A DNA stretch of 41,827 bases from positions 1 through 41,827 of the forward strand of contig NZ_JADEXU010000065.1 of NCBI RefSeq assembly GCF_015206895.1, given 5' to 3'. The stretch comes from Nostoc sp. LEGE 12450 (lineage in GTDB: Bacteria; Cyanobacteriota; Cyanobacteriia; Cyanobacteriales; Nostocaceae). Made by a program: the position numbers and the translations under genes. Below the pieces are notes generated by a model, which was not told where the DNA came from, ran no database searches, and worked only from the letters and a program-made list of their open reading frames with translations. Of this stretch, positions 34,651 through 41,827 are shown piece after piece (the stretch's first letter is position 1; the number at the start of each line of letters is the position of its first letter).

Positions 34651-36066
34651 GTGGTAATTACAGGTTTTAACTTAAGTGCATACTTTGCAATTCCCTTAGT
34701 ATTGAGTCTTTTGGCTAAGGGAGAAAATATAAAAGTATCTTTAGTTGAAAACGCCCATCAAGTATCTACTAACAAGGAAATAATCTTACCCAGTCGCCAG
34801 CTAATCAGCACTAAGAGGACACCGAAAACATACTACGTTAGTGGTACTGGAAACGACACAAATAGCGGACTCTCTAATTCATCCCCCTTTAGAACAATTC
34901 AAAAAGCAGCAAATCTGACTAATCCTGGGGACACCGTACTGATTATGAACGGAGTGTACAGGAATGCAAGCCCAAATGGGCAGGTAGTATCAATTACTCG
35001 CTCTGGAAAAGCAAACGCATGGATTAAGTTTAAAGCATATCCTGGGCATCGTCCGAAAATTAAGCACAATGGATGGAATGGAATTTTGATTCACAATGGA
35101 GCGTCATATATTGAGATAAATGGGCTTGAAGTCGTAGGTAACAATGACAATGTAACCCTTGATTATGCAATGAGTGAGAAAACTAACAAACTAAACCCCC
35201 TCACTAATGGAAACTGCATCAACGTGGATGGGCGAAAAAATGGTCATACTCACCATATACGTATTGTCAACAACAAGGTACATAAGTGTGGAGGAGCAGG
35301 CATTTCAGTCATTGAATCAGACTACGTGACAATAAATAATAACGTGGTGTTCGATAATGCCTGGTACAGCGTTTATGGTTGCAGTGGCATTTCCATGTTG
35401 AGCAATTGGAATTTTGACAACAATCGAGGATACAAGATGTTTGTAACCAACAACAAGACCTATAACAATCGCATGTTCATCCCTTGGATTGCGGTCGGAA
35501 AGATCACAGATGGTAATGGCATTATTATCGATACATCAAGAAATAATCAAAATAACTCAAAGTTAGGTCTATATAAAGGACGCACTTTAGTTAAAAACAA
35601 TCTTACATTTAATAATGGTGGTTCAGGTATTCATACATTTTTAAGCGATCATGTTGATATTGTAAATAATACTGCTGTTTTAAATAATCAAAGTCCTGAA
35701 ATTAAAGATGGGCAAATATTTGCTAATGTCTCATCTGATATCAGGATTTTAAGGAACATTCTTTATGCTTATCCTGGCAAAGCTGTTAATAGTAGTAATA
35801 AAAATAAAAACGTTATTTACGATTACAATATATACCTTAATCGTTCTAAGGTAAGTCTTAAGGGAACTCACGATATTGTTGCAGACTCACAGTTTTTAAA
35901 AAAGTATCCCACTCTAGAAAAAATATCTGGCAATTGGAAATGGCGACTAGATAAACAAAATCCGCCTATGCAAACTTATACAGAGCCTGATTTGCTAGGT
36001 TTTACTTGTGGATCTGTTACCTATCGTTTAAAAGGGAAAATCATCAAAGTGGGATGCTCTCGTTAG
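34651..36066 (+). CDS. Secreted right-handed beta-helix protein
   Basis: Protein of 471 residues with a GTG start, AAGGAG 9 nt upstream. An N-terminal hydrophobic stretch suggests export. From about 61, TYYVSGTGNDTNSGLSNSS and GDTVLIMNGVYRN match the DUF1565/pectate-lyase-like start of a parallel beta-helix. Repeats such as HIRIVNNKVHKCGGAGISV and HVDIVNNTAVLNN are helix rungs. It is rich in Asn. Family members include polysaccharide lyases and surface proteins; catalytic residues cannot be fixed by eye. Function in extracellular polysaccharide is a guess. Confidence 0.7.
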   Translation: MVITGFNLSAYFAIPLVLSLLAKGENIKVSLVENAHQVSTNKEIILPSRQLISTKRTPKTYYVSGTGNDTNSGLSNSSPFRTIQKAANLTNPGDTVLIMNGVYRNASPNGQVVSITRSGKANAWIKFKAYPGHRPKIKHNGWNGILIHNGASYIEINGLEVVGNNDNVTLDYAMSEKTNKLNPLTNGNCINVDGRKNGHTHHIRIVNNKVHKCGGAGISVIESDYVTINNNVVFDNAWYSVYGCSGISMLSNWNFDNNRGYKMFVTNNKTYNNRMFIPWIAVGKITDGNGIIIDTSRNNQNNSKLGLYKGRTLVKNNLTFNNGGSGIHTFLSDHVDIVNNTAVLNNQSPEIKDGQIFANVSSDIRILRNILYAYPGKAVNSSNKNKNVIYDYNIYLNRSKVSLKGTHDIVADSQFLKKYPTLEKISGNWKWRLDKQNPPMQTYTEPDLLGFTCGSVTYRLKGKIIKVGCSR

Positions 36067-36242
36067 CAAACTGATTAAATCATCCCACCTCCTTCAGTAA
36101 ATTATCGATTGAAAGATTTAAATTTCAAAAAGGTTTAAAGCCCTCGAATTTAAACGCGAGAATAAATTTGGAAATTATTTATTCAAGCCTTCGCATCAAC
36201 GGTATGGGGTCAATCTAAAACCAAAATTGTTTGACTTCTTTT

Positions 36243-36929
36243 TCAATCCTCGTCTCTACGACGGCGACGACGCGGTTTTTGTTGTTGGTCTTCACGCAAG
36301 CGACGACCGACTTCGTTAAAGAAATCCCGCCGCAGATAAGGATAATCACTAATCCACAGGTCACGGCTGGGAATGTATATATCGCTGAATTGTTCAATAC
36401 TGCTTAAATCTGCACGATTTGACAGCACTACCATTTCGGCAATTTGACCGCGAGTAATAACTTTGTGAGCAGGACGTAATGGTGCTACAAACTCAATGGT
36501 AAATCCTGTTTCATCACCCACCTCTAAGTTAATTTGTTTTTCTCGGTTTTCCACAATTACCAGTTCGCCTTTGCTGTTGACTGTTTCTTGTTTCCCCATC
36601 AACTGGTCTGTGATCCACCAATCTAGGACTCGACCACGGAAAAAGCCGCCATACTTATAACGGCGGCATTGCAAATTCCGCATACTTGCTTGAAACACTG
36701 GATACCACAGCCAAAAAAAAGCGCTAACTACCCCCAGCACAAATACTATTGAAGCAAACTCAAGTTTAAAAATAACTGTCACAAGCAATAGAACAACTAT
36801 GGCAACTACAGAAATTAACAGCCTTTGCAAAAAATTTGAAAACTTCCCCCAATAGTACTTGTACTGCAAACCAGTGGCAATTAGGGGGATAACTTGTTCA
36901 AATTTCTGGCGAGTCAGTGGTACTAACAT
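36243..36929 (-). CDS. Conserved cyanobacterial membrane protein with polybasic tail
   Basis: Protein of 228 residues. Two membrane helices (about 36-56 and 58-80) follow an amphipathic start. A soluble part (about 85-210) contains RRYKYGGFFRGRVLDWWITDQLMGKQETV and a beta-rich segment. The C terminus is polybasic (KPRRRRRRDED). I recognise it only as a cyanobacterial conserved hypothetical. It starts 39 bp after the dapB stop codon on the same strand, so the two are probably co-transcribed. Confidence 0.65.
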   Translation of the reverse strand: MLVPLTRQKFEQVIPLIATGLQYKYYWGKFSNFLQRLLISVVAIVVLLLVTVIFKLEFASIVFVLGVVSAFFWLWYPVFQASMRNLQCRRYKYGGFFRGRVLDWWITDQLMGKQETVNSKGELVIVENREKQINLEVGDETGFTIEFVAPLRPAHKVITRGQIAEMVVLSNRADLSSIEQFSDIYIPSRDLWISDYPYLRRDFFNEVGRRLREDQQQKPRRRRRRDED

Positions 36930-36968
36930 GAGTGCTGAGTGATGAATGCTGAATAGTGTATTTAAAGT

Positions 36969-37805
36969 CTAAAGTATCTTTTCTAATCCATATACTAACG
37001 ACTTTAGCGCTAAGACTTTGCGAATTGCTAGTAGCACTCCTGGCATATAGCAAGCGCGATCGCTCGTATCATGTCGTAAAGTATAAATCTGTCCTGCTGC
37101 GCCAAAAATAACTTCTTGATGAGCAATCAGTCCTGGCAAGCGCACGCTATGAATTCTAATCCCTTCATCTGCTATACTACCCCTCGCTCCTGGTAATTTC
37201 TCTGTCTCTTCTACAAGAGCGGGGTTAAAAGTTTTACCCAATTCTCCCAGTAACTGCGCCGTTTGAATGGCCGTACCACTGGGAGCATCAGCTTTTTGGT
37301 TGTGATGCAGTTCGATAATTTCCACATGATCAAAATATTTTGAGGCTGCGATCGCGGCTTGTTGTAACAGCACCATACCAATGGAAAAATTAGGAATAAT
37401 TAGACAACCAGTGCTAGCTTTGTCGGCAAAGTCTGCCAAGTCTTGAATTTGTTCTGGACTTAACCCAGTAGTACCGACTACTGGACGAATACCGTAGGCG
37501 ATCGCACTACGAATATTGTCATAAACTGAATCGGGATGAGTAAAGTCTACAATTACCCCTGGAGGAGACTGTCTGTCGCCAGCTACATACCCTAACATCG
37601 GTTCCAATTGATTAGTAATTGGCACTTCCAGGGGTTCGCTTAAACCCGCTAATTCTCCCGCGTCTTTATCTTGATGTTCCAAACTGTGGTCAATTGCACC
37701 CACTAGGTTTAAGTCAGGCGCTTGCGCCACTGCCTTAATCACCTCACGGCCCATTTTACCAGCAGCACCGTTGACAATAACCGGGATAGGAGCTTGATTT
37801 GTCAT
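36969..37805 (-). CDS. dapB: 4-hydroxy-tetrahydrodipicolinate reductase
   Basis: Protein of 278 residues, typical of DapB. It reduces hydroxy-tetrahydrodipicolinate with NAD(P)H in lysine and diaminopimelate synthesis. The nucleotide-binding motif [12 protein letters not shown] (11-22), [11 protein letters not shown] (about 118-128), the catalytic [15 protein letters not shown] (His pair, Lys; about 163-177), and the C-terminal [16 protein letters not shown] are all present. Cytoplasmic. Confidence 0.96.
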   Translation of the reverse strand: MTNQAPIPVIVNGAAGKMGREVIKAVAQAPDLNLVGAIDHSLEHQDKDAGELAGLSEPLEVPITNQLEPMLGYVAGDRQSPPGVIVDFTHPDSVYDNIRSAIAYGIRPVVGTTGLSPEQIQDLADFADKASTGCLIIPNFSIGMVLLQQAAIAASKYFDHVEIIELHHNQKADAPSGTAIQTAQLLGELGKTFNPALVEETEKLPGARGSIADEGIRIHSVRLPGLIAHQEVIFGAAGQIYTLRHDTSDRACYMPGVLLAIRKVLALKSLVYGLEKIL

Positions 37806-38117
37806 AGGTCGAGAAATACTTTTTGAGCTAACAAAGGAATTGTAAAGACTTTGGTGATCTAGTTGCTAGCTTCTCAAATCTCTGGCTTAATTCCGACTAC
37901 CTTGATTGATGCAGCTAATCCCTCAGTTTTCTAACTCTAAAGCAGATCGGTTCTCATTTTCATCCCACTTTCTTAGCCAGTAACCCGTTTTATTTTGCCT
38001 ATTGCGTTTACCCCATCTCTAAAAAAATCCTATACTCTGACTGATAAGTAGTTCTTTTAATAGCTATCAGATTTTTTTGTCAAGCCTAGTTGACTATTTG
38101 TAATATTTCTGTTAAAT

Positions 38118-38255
38118 TTGTTTACATAACTTAGCAATAACTAAACTTAACTACCTAACTGGTATTAGCTAATAAAAACAGATTTCGGTATCGCGATATC
38201 TCATCGACATTTGGACTTCTCCCATCTACCTCGACTTATCAAGTCGGGGTTTTTT
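38118..38255 (+). ncRNA. Candidate small RNA ending in an intrinsic terminator
   Basis: Promoter-like elements at 38090-38117 (TTGACT, 16-bp spacer, TTAAAT) lie upstream of a T-tailed terminator at 38229-38255. The interval contains the palindrome TATTAGCTAATA and no coding frame. Start is uncertain: TSS could be near 38125 or, from another -10 (TAAACT, 38142), near 38154. No known cyanobacterial sRNA was recognised. Confidence 0.3.
38229..38255 (+). terminator. Strong intrinsic terminator without an upstream gene
   Basis: CCTCGACTT (38229-38237) pairs with AAGTCGGGG (38241-38249, one G-U pair) around a 3-nt loop, followed by six T. It points along the plus strand, where no gene precedes it in this gap. 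Confidence 0.75.
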
Positions 38256-38460
38256 GTGTACCGTTCGCCTAACAGAGAATTAATTTGATGAAATAAGGGA
38301 TATGTAAAGAAACACGCTTTCCATAAACAGGCGATCGCTATGGCATTCCCAAATGTCATCAAAAAAATTTTTACAAGAAGCTACAGAAACTCTGCGCTAA
38401 CACCGAGTCGAAGGATTATTTGGTTTCGAGCATGAATGCTATTACGCCAAGGGTGAGTTA

Positions 38461-39795
38461 CTAACCTCGTTGAAAACCCTTTGCTGGCTTTGCTTGCCCT
38501 TTACCCTTTGGTTTGGATTTGTTAACTTCTCCTAAAGCTTCCTGAAATAAGTTATGCAAATGTATGGGTACACTGGCAATATCTGGTAACTCTGGCTCAA
38601 TCGGTTTGTGGAATTCTTGCAAAAGCACATCCAAGTCGCTCTCAAGGTGAAACTCTGGACGTTGCAGAATTATTTGCAACACATTTTCTAATTGAGTTGG
38701 ATATTGTTGCGCTAATCGATGCCAAATAAAGGCATTAATACTTTTATCTTCGAGATAGTAGCGAACTAGTTTTTCCGCCCCTTGAACACTTTGCCAGTCT
38801 TCTGCTGATAAGATTGCTTGTACCTTACTATATGTTGGTAAAAACATTTGTCCCCAACGGGGATGAGAAAGAGCCGTTACCTGCTCTGCTTTCTTGAGTT
38901 CGGCAGGTAAATCGACCTTTGGCATAACCATTTTGCTATTGCCGCCTTTGCTGTTTAACAACTGAGAGACTGCGTTAGAATCAGCGCCAAACTCTTGTGC
39001 TGCTGCTTTGATTTCCTCGTCTCCAATACCAGCGGCTTCTGCCACTTCCGCCAATGATTTGGAAGTATCAATTCCTGCGGCTGCGAAGTTTTTTTCAGTA
39101 ATTACTTCTTGAAATTCCCCTATCTTTTTATTAAGTTGGTATCCAGGTAGGGTGATTTCATCAGTGCCAAAAAAGTCCACAAACTGCTGATGATATTGTT
39201 CTACTGACTGCCAAGCTTCTTCTAGCAAGTCTGGAGCATCGCTGTAAAGATTACTTTTATAGTTTTCTTTGAAATTGCCAATGGCTACAGCAAGTTTTGG
39301 TTTCCCTAATTTACCCATTATTGTGTAAGGTCCAGAAAACATCCAGTAGCTGTCGGTAACAGGAGAAATGCGAGTTAGTAAAATTTCTCCTATTCTCAAC
39401 CGAGATATTGCCTGTAATGTTTGGGTATTATTAGGCTTGACGACGTAGCATTTATCTGTTAACCAGTTAGTCAATTCAAAGCCATCAGGTAGGATGTTAG
39501 TAATGGCAAATAAACCAATAAAACTATGATGCCAGCTTTTGATCAGATTGCGAGCGCTCTCTTCTAAATCTGGATGGCTTTCGATAAACAACTCTAATGG
39601 AGACTTATCACCGACTTTCCCTGCTGTTAGAAAGCTATCAATGATTAAGTCCTGCTGTGTACTATCCCCACTTCCACGGCGCAACTGTTCTGCTGCATAA
39701 GTTTCTAGTGCTTGTGCCAGTTCGCCTTCAGCATCAAGGACAAAATCAACTAAGGCTTGTTTTAATTCGTGCGATCGTTCTAATATGACATCCAC
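38461..39795 (-). CDS. Unrecognised conserved-type protein, 444 residues
   Basis: Protein of 444 residues with a GTG start (MDVILERSHELKQAL), GAGAG about 8-9 nt upstream. Soluble, with no signal peptide or membrane helix. The N-terminal region (1-90) is helical and acidic. The middle (90-210) is mixed and includes LRIGEILLTRISPVTDSYWMFSGPYTIMG. A helical region (240-290) contains SLAEVAEAAGIGDEEIKAAAQEFG, which resembles a small HTH or UBA-like unit. The last 20 residues are basic (KSKPKGKGQAKPAKGFQRG), which could bind nucleic acid. I do not recognise the family. Confidence 0.6.
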   Translation of the reverse strand: MDVILERSHELKQALVDFVLDAEGELAQALETYAAEQLRRGSGDSTQQDLIIDSFLTAGKVGDKSPLELFIESHPDLEESARNLIKSWHHSFIGLFAITNILPDGFELTNWLTDKCYVVKPNNTQTLQAISRLRIGEILLTRISPVTDSYWMFSGPYTIMGKLGKPKLAVAIGNFKENYKSNLYSDAPDLLEEAWQSVEQYHQQFVDFFGTDEITLPGYQLNKKIGEFQEVITEKNFAAAGIDTSKSLAEVAEAAGIGDEEIKAAAQEFGADSNAVSQLLNSKGGNSKMVMPKVDLPAELKKAEQVTALSHPRWGQMFLPTYSKVQAILSAEDWQSVQGAEKLVRYYLEDKSINAFIWHRLAQQYPTQLENVLQIILQRPEFHLESDLDVLLQEFHKPIEPELPDIASVPIHLHNLFQEALGEVNKSKPKGKGQAKPAKGFQRG

Positions 39796-40328
39796 AAGTT
39801 AATCTCTCGGTGCAACAGATGTAGATTATAGCGTTTGAGAGAATTACAGCATCTAGCAATAGCTAGATTTATGGTTGCCTGCACTTAGAAGATTTTACCC
39901 AACTCCTGGCTGGGAGCGAAAGAGGAATAACCCTATTTTGTCAATCTCGGATAAATTAACGAGTTTTCGACGTTACAGTCAATAAAATATAGCCTTTTCT
40001 AAGCTACTAAGGTACACCCAAATATTTTTCCCAAGCTTTAGTAGCTTAGATAACGTATCTCACCATTGTCGAGAACGGCTATCAGGTTTTAACCCACTTT
40101 CATGAAAGAGGGATTATCCCTTTTAATCTTGTCTTCATATATGCCCGTTTTTACGTAAAATTTTTATACAAACATATATGACCTGTATATTTTAAAGTGT
40201 GTAATTATTGAGAAAGTGAGGTAAGTGTACCTAACTCGGTAAAATTAAGACAAAAGCTCCCAGTGAATGGGCTACGGTTTAGCTTCTTTAACAAACTAGA
40301 TATTTATTATTGAGATGCCCGAAAGCTA
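39796..40328. other. Gap between divergent genes, with a long inverted repeat
   Basis: About 530 bp. Holds the inverted repeat at 39998-40050 and a weak hairpin around GGGATTATCCC (40111-40121). It must also contain the promoters of both flanking genes. No gene seen. Confidence 0.4.
39998..40050. repeat. 13-bp perfect inverted repeat
   Basis: TCTAAGCTACTAA (39998-40010) is repeated in inverse as TTAGTAGCTTAGA (40038-40050), with a 27-nt centre. Three further positions can pair, one or two as G-U. No T-run follows on either strand. Confidence 0.6.
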
Positions 40329-41120
40329 ATGACTGAAGCGATCCAAATCGGTAATCGTACAATCACAGCGCGTGAGTTGATTTCCTTGCTAGGAAATTAC
40401 CAAATGCTGCCACAGTTGCAGAGAGAATTGATCATCGATGAGGCCATAGAGCAAAATTCCCGCTCCGAGAAGATAGCAATAGAGTGTACAGCTGAGGAAA
40501 TAGCCCAAGCCAAACAGCAGTTTTATGTTGAAAAACAGTTAAAAAATGAAGAAGACATCCAGGCTTGGATGGCACGTCAAGGACTGACTACCGAACAGCT
40601 AGAAGTTATTACAACTCGTAAGCTTAAAATTGAAAAATTCAAGCAAGCCACTTGGGGTAATAAACTGGAATCCTACTTTTTTCAGTCAAAAGCAAAACTA
40701 GACAAAGTAATTTATTCCCTACTGCGAACCCAGGATGTGGGAATTGCCCAAGAACTTTACTTCCGGATTCAGGCAAAAGAAAATTCTTTTGCTGACTTGG
40801 CGCGTGAATATTCGCTCGGGCCAGAAGCCCAAACTGGCGGCTTAGTAGGTCCGATTGAACTGAATGCACTACATCCGGTAATGGTGCAAATGCTATCTAG
40901 CAGTCAACCAGGCCAGATATTGCCCCCTACCCGCATCGCCGAGTGGTTCGTGATTTTGCGGCTGGAAAAATTTATCCCCGCACAACTAGATGAATTTATG
41001 AAAGTCCGACTACTCAATGAACTCTTTGAAACTTGGTTACAAGAACAGCAAAAGCAAATCATGTCTGCACCACAAGGCGAGAAGGGCACAGGAGGACAGG
41101 GAGAGGGCGATAAATCTTAA
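40329..41120 (+). CDS. Parvulin-type peptidyl-prolyl isomerase (SurA/PpiC-like)
   Basis: Protein of 263 residues. The N-terminal part (about 1-110) is a SurA-like helical chaperone region (TARELISLLGNYQMLPQLQ, AEEIAQAKQQFYVEKQL). The parvulin domain (about 130-225) shows FADLAREYSLGPEAQTGGLV and LPPTRIAEWFVILRLEKF. The C-terminal tail is polar and Gly-rich. There is no signal peptide, so it may act in the cytoplasm. In cyanobacteria such proteins often lie beside peptide ABC exporters; here none follows, only a transposase relic and the rRNA operon. Confidence 0.8.
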   Translation: MTEAIQIGNRTITARELISLLGNYQMLPQLQRELIIDEAIEQNSRSEKIAIECTAEEIAQAKQQFYVEKQLKNEEDIQAWMARQGLTTEQLEVITTRKLKIEKFKQATWGNKLESYFFQSKAKLDKVIYSLLRTQDVGIAQELYFRIQAKENSFADLAREYSLGPEAQTGGLVGPIELNALHPVMVQMLSSSQPGQILPPTRIAEWFVILRLEKFIPAQLDEFMKVRLLNELFETWLQEQQKQIMSAPQGEKGTGGQGEGDKS

Positions 41121-41335
41121 GGAATCTGAGTATTGGATTGATTCTCAACATGCCATACTTGGCTTGCATAATTCTGACAACGAAACAGAGCCACTACGAG
41201 GCACTGTCTGTTGAGTACTTGCGTTAAAAGTGCGAGGAGATAAGGGCTAGTTAATATGATTGCCGCTTGTTGTAATGTGAAGTTATTCGCTCTGTTTACT
41301 TCCGTTTACTATTGATGGAGATTGGTAAGTGAAAC

Positions 41336-41533
41336 GTGTTTAAAACTTGGCTACTAGAAACTTATTTTATCGCGATGCTTAAACCTGGAGAAATAGTAGT
41401 TACAGATGATGCTATATTTCATCAAGGTGGACGTATTCAAGAATTAATTGAAGCGGTGGGCTGTCACTTAAAATACTTGCTATCCTATTCACCTGACCAA
41501 AACACAAAATTGAGCGATGTTGGTCATGGTTGA
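41336..41533 (+). pseudogene. IS630-family transposase relic
   Basis: A 65-codon open frame matches the central part of IS630-type DDE transposases: LKPGEIVVTDDAIFHQGGRI (usual form VVMDNAxFHK) and HLKYLLSYSPDQN (usual YLPPYSPDLN). Both N-terminal and C-terminal parts are missing and the frame decays after the SPD motif. This is a dead fragment of an insertion sequence, located between the isomerase gene and the 5S rRNA. Confidence 0.75.
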
Positions 41534-41647
41534 AGATTCGAATTCGTAGACAACTAATTTAATTTTAATGTCTTAGAGATGTAATAGAAGATGTTCTTCG
41601 CATAACATTCTACTTGCCTTTGCGGTTGCTATAATTTGTTGAAAAAA

Positions 41648-41683
41648 GAAAAGCCTTCTCAATTAATGTTGAGAAGGCTTTTC
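41648..41683 (-). terminator. Terminator of the rRNA operon
   Basis: GAAAAGCCTTCTCAA (41648-41662) pairs perfectly with TTGAGAAGGCTTTTC (41669-41683): 15 bp, 6-nt loop. Read on the minus strand it is followed by TTTTTT. It lies 26 bp past the 3' end of the 5S gene. Confidence 0.9.
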
Positions 41684-41708
41684 TTTATTTGTTGTGGTTG
41701 AATATTAT

Positions 41709-41827
41709 TTCTGGCACCGAGCTATTTTTGCGTAGGGCGACCCCTAAACTATCGTTGCCGCAACAGCGTTTCACCTCTGAGTTCGGGAAGGGATCAGTGT
41801 GGTTCCACCGCGCAATAGACACCAGAA
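41709..41827 (-). rRNA. rrf: 5S ribosomal RNA
   Basis: About 119 nt on the minus strand. The conserved 5S core GATCCCTTCCCGAACTCAG is present, as are GTGAAACG and GCGGCAACGATA. The two ends (TTCTGGTG and the complementary TGCCAGAA) pair as helix I, so the gene is complete or nearly so at the window edge. The 16S and 23S genes would lie beyond the right end. Confidence 0.93.

Larger units (their letters stand above)
37806..38460. other. Long gap with orphan terminator and possible small RNA
   Basis: About 655 bp upstream of dapB and downstream of the 444-residue protein gene. The plus strand has a strong terminator (38229-38255) with no gene before it. A promoter-like TTGACT-N16-TTAAAT (38090-38117) and a 12-bp palindrome TATTAGCTAATA (about 38163-38174) precede it. 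A 31-codon frame near 38340 is not convincing. Confidence 0.45.

Noticed and set aside
38155..38255. Match to Yfr1 small RNA
   Set aside because: The conserved unpaired Yfr1 motif ACUCCUCACAC is absent, so the candidate cannot be named.
38340..38436. 31-codon frame MAFPNVIKKIF... near the orphan terminator
   Set aside because: Short, no ribosome-binding site, overlaps a HIP1 octamer, no resemblance to a known protein.
41017..41214. 65-codon frame overlapping the end of the isomerase gene
   Set aside because: Shadow frame of the isomerase gene that runs into noncoding DNA.

Overview
The window looks like chromosomal DNA of a filamentous, Nostoc-type cyanobacterium. The evidence is the frequent GCGATCGC (HIP1) octamer, heptanucleotide tandem repeats between genes, a light-independent protochlorophyllide reductase gene (chlB), a Ycf37-like TPR protein, several cyanobacterium-type conserved hypothetical families (DUF4278, DUF4330, CyRepA1), ribosomal protein genes, and a 5S rRNA at the right edge. 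Coding density is moderate, and many intergenic gaps of 300-700 bp are rich in repeats.

Layout. 1-4.6 kb: a large CBS/multi-PAS hybrid histidine kinase followed on the same strand by a small CX4R phosphatase-like protein. 5.3-10 kb: two small hypothetical proteins, a class V aminotransferase-like protein without the expected catalytic Cys, moeA with an in-frame palindromic repeat, and a PEP-CTERM-like exported protein. 10.2-16 kb: a translation and RNA-processing block (RDD membrane protein, rpmG, rpsR, RNase II/R, rpmI, rplT), then an amino-acid-type periplasmic binding protein and a Ycf37-like protein. 16.3-21.3 kb: a copper amine oxidase, a cyclophilin and chlB. 21.4-26.3 kb: a DUF4278 membrane protein, a 1059-residue plasmid-type replication protein (CyRepA1-like) and a Trp-rich membrane protein. 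26.3-30.6 kb: DUF2470 protein, PP2A-like phosphatase, M48 protease, DUF4330 protein and a MntC/ZnuA-like lipoprotein. 31.2-36 kb: a small envelope cluster (TM/coiled-coil protein, YtxH, DUF948, TPM domain), cobH/cbiC and a secreted beta-helix protein. 36.2-39.8 kb: a membrane protein in an apparent operon with dapB, and an unrecognised 444-residue protein. 40.3-41.8 kb: a parvulin-type isomerase, an IS630 transposase relic, and a 5S rRNA gene on the minus strand with a strong terminator.

Most genes are housekeeping or conserved cyanobacterial genes, and I see no defence island, CRISPR array, prophage or biosynthetic cluster. The items most worth following up are: (i) a plasmid-type replication initiator with Toprim-like and P-loop motifs in a chromosomal neighbourhood, followed by an unknown Trp-rich membrane protein; (ii) a perfect 20-bp palindrome inside moeA; (iii) a 143-bp MITE-like element; (iv) a metal-binding lipoprotein with Asn at a usual metal-ligand position and a Zur-box-like sequence upstream; (v) a plus-strand terminator with no gene before it, suggesting a small RNA near 38.1-38.26 kb. 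Assignments rest on motif recognition by eye; no database search was run.
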